Positions 1 to 5,883 are shown, counted from the first letter of the stretch. The stretch is DNA of 6,238 nt from an uncultured Flavobacteriales bacterium (GCA_946479985.1 CAMLIF010000163.1:1-6238), one strand, 5' to 3'. Notes: generated by a model from the letters alone, not told the origin. Numbers and translations are program-made.

Positions 1-25
1 CGCTTTTTCTCTTTATTTTAAAAAT

Positions 26-589
26 ATGAACATCCAGGTATTTCCTTTAGACAAAAGCAAAACGGTTCAGTGGACAAGCGGAACCAGTACGGAACTCTTT
101 ATTCATCCTTCGAACGGAAGTTTTGCCGAGCGTGATTTTATTTTCCGGATCAGTACAGCTACAGTTGAATCTGAAGTTTCCATTTTCACACATTTTGCCG
201 GAATTACAAGGCATTTGATGATACTGAAAGGTGAATTGGAACTTATTCATGTTGATCGGTATACTAAAACGCTTTCTGTTTTTGAGCAGGATACTTTTTC
301 CGGAGAATGGGAAACCAAGGCTCATGGTAAGGTAACCGATTTCAACCTGATGCTGAAAGGCAGTGCAAACGGTAAACTGGTCCATATCGGATTAGACGAG
401 GAAGAGCAGGCTTTTATAAAACGGAAAGCAGATTATTGCTTTGTGTACGTCGTTAGCGGCTCATTCATTGTAAACGAAGAAATTATTCCGGCCGGAAATC
501 TTATTCAATTCGAAGGCGAACAAAACGAAGAATTGGAATTGTTCTGTAAAACAGCTGGTGACCTGATCTGGATTGAAGTAGATCTTTAA
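26..589 (+). CDS. HutD/Ves-family double-cupin protein
   Basis: This is a complete 187-residue protein that I recognise as a member of the HutD/Ves family, small cytoplasmic proteins with two stacked cupin-like beta folds. No enzymatic activity is firmly established for the family; HutD members sit in histidine-utilisation clusters and E. coli Ves is stress-related. Family hallmarks visible here are W16-T-S-G-T-S-T-E-L near the N-terminus, the FRIS-x-A strand at 40-45, F54-T-H-F-x-G-I-T-R62, G93-E-W95 and the D105-F-N-L-M109 motif. Residues 138-162 look like the second cupin repeat. There is no signal peptide. Length fits the family (about 180-200). The ATG at 26 follows an A-rich leader without a Shine-Dalgarno sequence, usual for Bacteroidota; the frame stays open to the window edge, but the match begins just after this Met, so I keep it. 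No hut gene is visible nearby, so a histidine role cannot be claimed. Repeat copy A begins seven bases after the stop. Confidence 0.85.
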   Translation: MNIQVFPLDKSKTVQWTSGTSTELFIHPSNGSFAERDFIFRISTATVESEVSIFTHFAGITRHLMILKGELELIHVDRYTKTLSVFEQDTFSGEWETKAHGKVTDFNLMLKGSANGKLVHIGLDEEEQAFIKRKADYCFVYVVSGSFIVNEEIIPAGNLIQFEGEQNEELELFCKTAGDLIWIEVDL

Positions 590-595
590 CGGTTA

Positions 596-750
596 TTTCC
601 CGCTGACATCTAAATAACTATCCCGCTGACGAGCGCAGAAAAATGCAGGAATTAATTGTGTTCATAAATCTGTCGTTGACGGATTTTACTTCTGTGTACT
701 ATTTTAAGCTTTTAAACATCTGTGTTCGTCCGTGATCCTCCGCGGGAGAA
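596..750 (+). repeat. Dispersed intergenic repeat, copy A
   Basis: About 155 bp that align almost end to end with copy B at 1198-1348, with gaps. Shared blocks include TTTCCCGCTgAC at the left, a second TCCCGC at 621-626, TCATAAATCTGTC at 662-674, ACTTCTGTGTACTAT at 688-702 (15 identical bases) and GCGGGAGAA at 742-750. TCCCGC (621-626) and GCGGGA (742-747) are inverted with respect to each other and close the element. A 9-bp hairpin at 666-686 (arms AAATCTGTC and GACGGATTT, loop GTT, one T-G wobble) lies in the centre. The element fills most of the gap between the HutD-like gene and the EF-hand gene and contains no credible ORF. It could act as transcript end structure for the upstream gene, but no T-run follows the hairpin. 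Orientation sign is arbitrary, set to match copy B. Confidence 0.8.
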
Positions 751-821
751 TAATCTAAGTTTCTTCAATTAAACCTTTCTTCTTCGCATTTATCTTAACA
801 GTAATCAATAATTGAAAAAAG

Positions 822-1139
822 ATGAAAGCATTGAAATTTACAGCATTGACTTTCGGGTTAGTGCTCAGCGGACAGGTAGTTGCCCAGGAGCCTGAAAAGC
901 CAAAAGATCCGGCAAAAATGTTCGACCATTTGGATACCAATAAAGACGGTTCCATCGACAAAACAGAATTCAACGTGGCAGCTGAAAAACGCGAGGCCAA
1001 AAAAGAAAAGGAAATTGATGCCGACAAGCATTTCGCTAAATTGGATACCAACTCCGACGGACTAATAAGTAAAGAAGAGTTTCTTGCCCATAAAGAGGAC
1101 ATGAAAGCGAAAAAAGAAAGTAAAAAGACCGATAAGTAG
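822..1139 (+). CDS. Small exported EF-hand calcium-binding protein
   Basis: This 105-residue protein has a signal peptide (M1-K-A-L-K, hydrophobic core 6-20, likely cleavage after V-V-A21) followed by two canonical 12-residue EF-hand loops: D38-N40-D42-S44-D46-E49 and D75-N77-D79-L81-S83-E86. Each has Gly at position 6 and Ile at position 8, as expected for real Ca2+ loops. Loop spacing is 37 residues, as in a paired EF-hand unit, with a very charged K/E-rich linker (55-70) between them. The C-terminal tail (91-105) is lysine-rich. The mature protein is therefore an approximately 80-residue calcium-binding domain in the periplasm or outside the cell, with no other domain; a sensor or Ca2+-buffer role is inference. 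The ATG at 822 has an A-rich upstream stretch (814-820). A TAAGTTTC at 756-763 weakly resembles the Bacteroidota -7 element TAnnTTTG, but I find no convincing -33 partner. A strong terminator follows. Confidence 0.88.
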   Translation: MKALKFTALTFGLVLSGQVVAQEPEKPKDPAKMFDHLDTNKDGSIDKTEFNVAAEKREAKKEKEIDADKHFAKLDTNSDGLISKEEFLAHKEDMKAKKESKKTDK

Positions 1140-1159
1140 TCAGTCTTTTTTGCGCAGAG

Positions 1160-1192
1160 AAGGTTTCGGGATTCGTTCCGGGACCTTTTTTT
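1160..1192 (+). terminator. Rho-independent terminator of the EF-hand gene
   Basis: A 12-bp stem (arms 1160-1171 and 1176-1187, with three G-T wobbles) closes on a TTCG tetraloop at 1172-1175 and runs into seven T residues (1186-1192). The UUCG loop and the T-tract on the plus strand make this a one-directional terminator 20 bp after the EF-hand stop codon; the reverse direction has no T-run after the hairpin. A weaker A/T-rich inverted repeat (AAAAAGAC at 1122-1129, GTCTTTTT at 1143-1150) overlaps the stop codon just upstream and may add to termination. Confidence 0.85.
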
Positions 1193-1197
1193 GTGAA

Positions 1198-1348
1198 TTT
1201 CCCGCTAACATCTTTAATAACTTTCCCGCAGAGGAACGCAGAAGAACGCAGAACCTAAATGTGTTTCATAAATCTGTCTTTGACAGATTTCACTTCTGTG
1301 TACTATAACTTTGAAGCTCTTCAACATCTGTGCTCGTCTGCGGGAGAA
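1198..1348 (+). repeat. Dispersed intergenic repeat, copy B
   Basis: This is the cleanest copy of the repeat family. It starts with TTTCCCGCTAACATCT (like copy A), then has a core bounded by a perfect 9-bp inverted repeat, TCCCGCAGA at 1224-1232 and TCTGCGGGA at 1337-1345. Inside the left end is a 10-bp tandem duplication, GAACGCAGAA at 1234-1243 and 1244-1253. The centre holds a perfect hairpin at 1270-1290 (AAATCTGTC, loop TTT, GACAGATTT). It is followed by ACTTCTGTGTACTAT and a second small stem, TTGAAG (1311-1316) with CTTCAA (1319-1324). It sits between the terminator of the EF-hand gene and the end of the minus-strand operon, that is, between convergent transcripts. No ORF or transposase is present. 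CGCAGA-type intergenic repeats of this style occur in other Bacteroidota to my recollection; their function is not known to me. Confidence 0.82.
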
Positions 1349-1374
1349 CTTCCTGCTTGCATACAGTTCGATTT

Positions 1375-2076
1375 TTAACCGCAATGCATGCGCATAATGG
1401 TACTTTCAACCCGGTTGTCTTTAATGTTTATGCCAATTGAATAACCGGTTTGCTGTTCACCGCAAATTGAGATGAAATACCTAAAGCATTGATATCCGCT
1501 GGTTTTATAGCGCTTCATTCGTTTTGCTTTTCCATCAATTTCATTGGGTTCTCCAAGCAGCGTAGTCAGTTCATCTTTCGTGAGCCCAACAATAGATTGA
1601 TTATCAAACAGAATGTCTCTTTCCGCAAAAGCGACGTGCTTCTCTCTCAAACCCGCACACCCGGTAGGATCATTCCTGAAATCCTCCGTCAGCGTACTGC
1701 TTTCATCTGAATTAAATTTGTCTAGCCCGCTTTTTGCCTGGTAACTTATTTCAAGGACTTTTAGCGGATAATTATCAAACGCAAAGCGCGTTGTTGGATA
1801 TTTGTTGGAAGAAATAATCAATGAATCAACTTCTCTGCGCGCAAGATCTATGGTACCGGAATTGTTGGAAACCATCTGCCAAAGCAAAGTGTCGCCGTTT
1901 TTATACTGAATCTGGAAATCTGTAACCGGACTAATAATAACCAGCTGAATAGAATCGGGATCCGTATCGCCTGAATTCGTGAATGTAGTATTCCATTCGT
2001 TTTTAGAAGGTTCTTTCTTTTGAGAAAAAGCAAGAACCGGAATGGAAAGAAACAGGATGAAGAGGTTTTTGATCAT
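1375..2076 (-). CDS. Exported protein of unknown function, BamE-like C-terminal segment
   Basis: I do not recognise this 233-residue protein. It begins with a clear signal peptide (M1-I-K-N, hydrophobic 5-17, likely cleavage near A16-F-S-Q19); there is no lipobox cysteine, so a soluble periplasmic or secreted protein is more likely than a lipoprotein. Residues 40-120 look like alternating beta strands (for example S42-I-Q-L-V-I-I-S-P and L106-K-V-L-E-I-S-Y). Residues 161-231 resemble the small SmpA/OmlA/BamE-like fold seen in many envelope proteins: S161-I-V-G-L-T-K-D-E-L-T-T-L-L-G-E-P, then aromatic strands and a final I216-N-I-K-D-N-R-V strand; this is a weak fold-level impression. The four cysteines of the mature protein (140, 197, 205, 232) could form two disulfides. 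It is the last gene of the minus-strand operon, only 7 bp after the stop of the dikinase-like gene, so probably co-translated with it. No T-tract terminator is seen downstream; repeat copy B lies there. Confidence 0.75.
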   Translation of the reverse strand: MIKNLFILFLSIPVLAFSQKKEPSKNEWNTTFTNSGDTDPDSIQLVIISPVTDFQIQYKNGDTLLWQMVSNNSGTIDLARREVDSLIISSNKYPTTRFAFDNYPLKVLEISYQAKSGLDKFNSDESSTLTEDFRNDPTGCAGLREKHVAFAERDILFDNQSIVGLTKDELTTLLGEPNEIDGKAKRMKRYKTSGYQCFRYFISICGEQQTGYSIGINIKDNRVESTIMRMHCG

Positions 2077-2083
2077 GGATAAT

Positions 2084-4591
2084 TTAATGTTTCATAAACT
2101 TCATAGATTTACAGACAGAGCCATCAATAAAACCACTGATGAAATAGATTCCGTTCGATAAATGCTCAATTGAAACCGGAATAGATGAATCTGTTGTTTG
2201 GCTTACAGCTTTCTCCATAACTACTTTGCCGTTCATATCCGTAATGCGAATAGTGACAATGCCGCAATGTTCACAGCCTACGTTTATTTGACTGCCCGCG
2301 GGATTGGGGAAAAGAACAAAATCACAATTGTCGTAAACCACCGGAACAACAACAGTTGGCTCATACGAAACCCATGGGCGTGCCTGCTTGATAACTAACC
2401 GGTTCGTACTGTCGATTTTGAACTCAATATCCATGGCAAAAGTCGAATTGTTCTCTGCGTGATATAAAATCGCGAATTGATCGTGAATTACCGATAAATA
2501 CTGACGTAATAAATCCAGCTGCTCTCCATTCATTAGTAAAGTATCTTCATCGATCAGGCTGGAATACTGGATGACTGAATAATCGTCCTCTCCATTCGGA
2601 TAGCGTTTCACCAGCAATTCTTCCGGGTAAGTGCTTTCCGGATTGGTGATTAACTCTTCGCCCAGCTGTGAGTTCAGGTAGAATGTGCTGTCGGTATTGT
2701 AAATCGGATCTGCGCTTACTCCAACGCCATTTACTTTTTCATCATCGAAATTCGGGTGGCACAAAACTCCCATTGAAGCGTAGAAATGATTCACACGGTA
2801 AAAATCACGCTCTTCAAAAGCCCGTAAATTCCAGAGGCTCGCATACACCTGCTTAATGGTTTTTGTAATGTGCCCTTCGTCCGGATGATGCGTTTTTGAA
2901 TCATATAATCCCGCACCGCTAAAACCCGGCAAGTCTTCATTGTTCGTACTGGAACGACATCTTATCGAAGTTCCACCAGGAAACGAATTCTGCATGTCTG
3001 CAAGTTGGTCCAACATCCATTGAGGCATTGCCGCATCTTCGATAGCTTCCCGGAGTTCTCCCAGGCGTAAATCGCGAACGTCCCTGTCGGCAATGAAAAG
3101 CGGATCCTGGACCATCAGCTCAATTTCATCAAAAAAGTGATTGTATTCCATGAACTCCTGGTAGAAATAGAACGGGATTCCGAAACCATCAGGAATTGTT
3201 CCCTCGGGAAAACCGAAAGTGCGCATGACAGCTACATTTGCCACTTTTGCTCCGAAAGCGGTATACCGGTCGAAATTAATTTCAGATAAGGGAAGTATGG
3301 AATCATAAGAAAGATCGAGTGGAGGAATCTGTTCTTCAGTTGGACGGATATTTTCAAACCAGGCGTTCACTTCTTCAAGTGTAGCTTCGCGGATTTCGTA
3401 ATCGCTTTGATTTGTTTTAAAATAGATGTAGTGATTCAACAGATTTGCAATCGTATCAATATCCAGCGGATCACGGATATATGCATTCGGGACGTTGTCG
3501 TGAATGGCTCTCAGGTTAACATGAGAAAGCGGTGTCTGTACCACAGAAGAAATAATTCCTCCAACGCGTGGAAGGGAATTCGGAAGTGCTTCGTACAAAA
3601 CAATGTCTTTTGCTCCGGGAACTTCTCCTGGCGACATCAGGCGCAGCAAACCGAAACCTTCGGCCTGGTGTAATCCCCAATAATCTATTCCTGCATAAAC
3701 ATTGCTTTCGAACACAACGGGCACACGTGAATTCTCATATAGATCACTATTGTCTGCATAATCTGTTTCGTTGTTCTCGGTAATGAAGTAGGATAAATTA
3801 TTTGTCAGAAAGAGCATGTTGGCAGCAAGTAATTCCTGGGTGCGCTGTACAATTGAAAAATCCATTGCTTCATTGTTGCTGAAATTGAATGTATATGTCC
3901 CCAATGTTCCGTTATCAGCAAGTACGTTCGGATGATAGATCAGCTGTCCTTTTTTTACGGATGGTGCCAAATGATTCACTCCGAGATATGTAGCGAAATG
4001 AGCATGCAGATCATATACATTGCTGTTAATGAAGTAGATTTTTGGTTGGTCGGTATCAAAATCGAGAATGATGAACTTGGTAAATTCCATTCCGTCGAGG
4101 TATTCAATCCACGGAGTGTTGTTCTCATTTGTTGAAACCGCATGAAACGCAGCAAGATTATTTAAGCAAAGTAATCCATGTTCTGCCGGAACAGATACTG
4201 CAGCATTTATGGGAGCCTGCAGCGGCATTGCGTTCAGTTCAGCCATGTCGTTTAATCCGTCATTGTCATAATCTGAAGGAATACCGGTGTCATATTCCAA
4301 CACCTGGTAATGTTCTGGCGGATAAGCTTTCAAGGACTCTGTCAGTACAGTGGTTCCGGCAGCACCTAATGTGATGGAAGATGTAAGTGTAAAGGCTGAA
4401 TCAGGATGGTGCTTTGCCTGGAGGATATAGTATTTATTGGTTGTTGAATTGATTTCCAAACGAACCTGGCCGTTGGCATCAACAGAATAATTCTGTATCG
4501 GAACTGTTTGTGCATAAGCTTTTTGGCTTACTGATACGGCGATTAATAAAACCAGGAAAATGGCTCGTATGGTGGGATCGATTCTATTCAT
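2084..4591 (-). CDS. Exported PEP/pyruvate-binding (PPDK/PpsA ATP-grasp) domain protein with T9SS sorting tail
   Basis: An 835-residue secreted relative of PEP synthase, pyruvate phosphate dikinase and glucan water dikinase. In order: signal peptide (1-28, ending A-Y-A-Q); a beta-rich segment (30-100); a thrombospondin-3-like Ca2+ loop (D107-D109-D111-G-D115-E118); an uncharacterised region (160-330); a phosphohistidine-type segment (G344-G345 to about 375) with T353-P-L-S-H357-V-N-L, where H357 aligns with the swivelling-domain histidine; then the nucleotide-binding half. There G447-A-K449 matches the GGKGAN lysine, I466-P-D-G-F matches VPxGF, R544-C-R546-S-S-T-N-N-E-D-L-P-G matches the VRSSANAEDLP signature, and D721-I-E723 with Q736-A-R738-P matches the metal- and ATP-binding DIE/QARP motif. 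Residues 759-835 are a T9SS type A sorting domain (F761-P-N-P; N813-G-I-Y-F). The PEP/pyruvate TIM barrel of PpsA/PPDK is absent, and the His-before-ATP order resembles glucan water dikinase. The ATP site looks intact although the protein is predicted to leave the cell. Substrate unknown. It lies 35 bp after the pyruvate-kinase-like gene. Confidence 0.85.
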   Translation of the reverse strand: MNRIDPTIRAIFLVLLIAVSVSQKAYAQTVPIQNYSVDANGQVRLEINSTTNKYYILQAKHHPDSAFTLTSSITLGAAGTTVLTESLKAYPPEHYQVLEYDTGIPSDYDNDGLNDMAELNAMPLQAPINAAVSVPAEHGLLCLNNLAAFHAVSTNENNTPWIEYLDGMEFTKFIILDFDTDQPKIYFINSNVYDLHAHFATYLGVNHLAPSVKKGQLIYHPNVLADNGTLGTYTFNFSNNEAMDFSIVQRTQELLAANMLFLTNNLSYFITENNETDYADNSDLYENSRVPVVFESNVYAGIDYWGLHQAEGFGLLRLMSPGEVPGAKDIVLYEALPNSLPRVGGIISSVVQTPLSHVNLRAIHDNVPNAYIRDPLDIDTIANLLNHYIYFKTNQSDYEIREATLEEVNAWFENIRPTEEQIPPLDLSYDSILPLSEINFDRYTAFGAKVANVAVMRTFGFPEGTIPDGFGIPFYFYQEFMEYNHFFDEIELMVQDPLFIADRDVRDLRLGELREAIEDAAMPQWMLDQLADMQNSFPGGTSIRCRSSTNNEDLPGFSGAGLYDSKTHHPDEGHITKTIKQVYASLWNLRAFEERDFYRVNHFYASMGVLCHPNFDDEKVNGVGVSADPIYNTDSTFYLNSQLGEELITNPESTYPEELLVKRYPNGEDDYSVIQYSSLIDEDTLLMNGEQLDLLRQYLSVIHDQFAILYHAENNSTFAMDIEFKIDSTNRLVIKQARPWVSYEPTVVVPVVYDNCDFVLFPNPAGSQINVGCEHCGIVTIRITDMNGKVVMEKAVSQTTDSSIPVSIEHLSNGIYFISGFIDGSVCKSMKFMKH

Positions 4592-4626
4592 GCGGTGATA
4601 ATTGAGTACAATTTACGAATTGAAAC

Positions 4627-5607
4627 TCAGGAATCAAATTCCCGCATAAATTTCAGTGTTTCAAAAGGATATTTCAACGCGTTTGAACCGGAAATCAGAA
4701 ACGCTTCTATTCCCTGATGGCGGAGATAGCCGTAATCCGTAATTTCAGAAATAGCGGGCGATTGTTTGTCGCTCAGGCTTGTAAGCAAACCGGTTCCTAT
4801 AATTAGCTTCTTGTTCTGAGTGCTACAAAGATCGATCAGAAGCTGTTGGAAGCGAAACAATTCGTTGGGTTTGCAGACCAGCGATAAATCTCCGCGGCCG
4901 AGCATAATAGTATCCGAACAATCCAGGATTTCCTGTAAGTCGTTTTTATGAATGATTGTTTCTATCTTCGGAATAACTTCTATTTCGGGCTGTAAAGCTT
5001 TTACTGTGAGAATTTCTGCTGCTTTCCGAACAAATGAAACCACCAGTTTGACATTGCTTTGAACGTCTTTTATGTTTTTCACGAACTGAAGGTCAACTTC
5101 CGAATTAGCCGTTATGTCGAATGCTTTATTTTTCAATCCCATTGACCGGAAAGAGGTCAGGTGATACGAGTTCAGAGCTACGCACGAAACCGCAGTTTCC
5201 AGAACTTCCTGGATGAGCAGGTTCAATTCGTCGTCGGCAATACTGATCACATCTCCCGGGCACAAATCCGGAAAATTCTCGTGGTCGAAAAAGCTGAGCG
5301 TTGGAATGTGGTGTGCCGAAGCACGGCCTGAGTTCACTAAATGGTAGATCTCTCCCGATTCTACATCCAATCCTTTGCCCAAACCACTAACAATGGGTTT
5401 CTTTCCGGGCAGATCAACAAGTATGTCAATGTCCAATCCGTTTTCTGTAATCTTCTGTTGAATTTCTAGAATCCGTTCATTGAACTCTTCTTCCGTTTTT
5501 CCTTTGTAGATCAATCGGATAGCTTTTAAACCTTGTTCATGAAGTTCAGCGAGATCATAAGGAAAGTCGCCGAGATTGCGGGAATATGTGAGAATGGGGT
5601 AGAGCAT
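4627..5607 (-). CDS. Truncated, divergent pyruvate-kinase-like barrel protein
   Basis: A 326-residue cytoplasmic protein that aligns along its whole length with the A and B domains of pyruvate kinase. Matches: K28-A-I-R31-L (the active-site arginine strand), V64-D65-L-P-G (DxxGP strand), G118-D-V-I-S-I-A-D-D (the B-domain 'iyidDG' strand), S191-F-V-R (ASFVR), P213-K214-I-E216 (catalytic Lys and Mg-binding Glu), I234-M-L-G-R-G-D240-L (MxARGDLG, Mg-binding Asp), I270-G-T272-G-L-L-T-S-L (the ATQMLESM threonine) and S287-E-I-T-D with L304-I-S-G (the E..D..LSG region). The Lys/Glu/Asp/Thr core is kept, while the K+-site Asn and Ser after R31 are Ile and Lys, and the SGE-T motif is S-G-S. Ordinary enzymes have about 470-590 residues; here the regulatory C-terminal domain is absent. 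This is therefore unlikely to be the housekeeping glycolytic enzyme. It may act on PEP/pyruvate or a related 2-oxo acid, but that is inference. First gene of the operon; ATG at 5607 preceded by no clear promoter match. Confidence 0.82.
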   Translation of the reverse strand: MLYPILTYSRNLGDFPYDLAELHEQGLKAIRLIYKGKTEEEFNERILEIQQKITENGLDIDILVDLPGKKPIVSGLGKGLDVESGEIYHLVNSGRASAHHIPTLSFFDHENFPDLCPGDVISIADDELNLLIQEVLETAVSCVALNSYHLTSFRSMGLKNKAFDITANSEVDLQFVKNIKDVQSNVKLVVSFVRKAAEILTVKALQPEIEVIPKIETIIHKNDLQEILDCSDTIMLGRGDLSLVCKPNELFRFQQLLIDLCSTQNKKLIIGTGLLTSLSDKQSPAISEITDYGYLRHQGIEAFLISGSNALKYPFETLKFMREFDS

Positions 5608-5704
5608 AAGCTTGTAGTGAGTATTAAACGATTACCAAATTGCAAAAAAAAATCTTCAATCTTTCTCTTCTGCCGTGTTTATTTAATTTCCCGCAGAGGA
5701 ACCG

Positions 5705-5718
5705 TCCGCCGCGGCGGA
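5705..5718. repeat. Perfect GC-rich 14-bp palindrome
   Basis: TCCGCCGCGGCGGA reads the same on both strands. It stands out as a pure G+C core in an otherwise AT-rich intergenic stretch, inside repeat copy C and about 100 bp upstream of the pyruvate-kinase-like start codon. Copies A and B have no equivalent palindrome, though A has CCTCCGCGGGAG (737-748) nearby in the corresponding end. It may be part of the repeat's foldback structure or a protein site; nothing in the sequence decides this. Confidence 0.7.
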
Positions 5719-5765
5719 GACGCTTAAGCAAAATGGTTATTCGGTACACAGAAGTGTTTATAAGT

Positions 5766-5779
5766 CATCGCTAGCGATG
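5766..5779. repeat. Perfect 14-bp palindrome CATCGCTAGCGATG
   Basis: CATCGCTAGCGATG occupies in copy C the place held by the AAATCTGTC hairpin in copies A and B, upstream of ACTTCTGTGTAC when read on the minus strand. The sequence differs fully from the other hairpins while the ability to fold is retained. A dimeric regulator site for the downstream operon is an alternative reading that I cannot exclude. Confidence 0.65.
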
Positions 5780-5883
5780 TTACTCTATTGTGCTTCAATA
5801 ACGGGTAAAGAAACATCTGCGTTTCTGTTATGACGGGTGTTCCTCCACGATCTTCTGCCGGAAAATAATTGAGGATCATCCCA

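Larger units (their letters stand above)
5687..5866 (-). repeat. Diverged, inverted relative of the intergenic repeat, copy C
   Basis: Between the pyruvate-kinase-like gene and the DHFR-family gene lies a region that shares pieces with copies A and B but is rearranged or decayed. TTTCCCGCAGAGGAAC at 5687-5702 is identical over 16 bases to 1222-1237 in copy B. On the minus strand a hairpin is followed, after about ten bases, by ACTTCTGTGTAC (5755-5744), the same arrangement as hairpin plus ACTTCTGTGTAC in A and B. The right boundary CTGCCGGAAAAT (5855-5866) is an imperfect match to the terminal inversion. Internal GCTTAAGC (5722-5729) parallels the second small stem of the other copies. Total about 180 bp, longer than A and B, with an extra GC-rich palindrome. 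Boundaries are approximate. It occupies most of the 276-bp gap, leaving about 80 bp before the operon start for a promoter. Confidence 0.6.

Noticed and set aside
47..385. 112-codon minus-strand ORF within the HutD-like gene
   Set aside because: Antisense shadow of a conserved family member; no family pattern of its own.
26..589. Histidine-utilisation (hut) locus
   Set aside because: Only the HutD-like gene is present; no HutH, HutU, HutI or HutG homologue is in the window.
755..1102. 115-codon minus-strand ORF opposite the EF-hand gene
   Set aside because: It is the antisense shadow of a gene with clear signal peptide and two EF-hand loops; its serine-rich composition comes from reading lysine/glutamate codons backwards.
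1270..1290. Hairpin of copy B as a terminator for the minus-strand operon
   Set aside because: The stem is good but no T-tract follows on the minus strand.
596..1348. CRISPR array suggested by repeated TCCCGC/GAACGCAGA units
   Set aside because: The units are not regularly spaced, the material between copies is itself homologous rather than unique spacers, and no cas gene is present.
2198..4374. Several 60-90-codon plus-strand ORFs inside the dikinase-like gene
   Set aside because: All lie opposite a continuous 835-codon gene with conserved motifs from end to end; no signal peptide or motif in the shadows.
5608..5686. Promoter of the minus-strand operon (TTTG at 5646-5643)
   Set aside because: At the expected 19-bp distance the downstream box reads TACTCACT, a poor match to TAnnTTTG; too weak to annotate.
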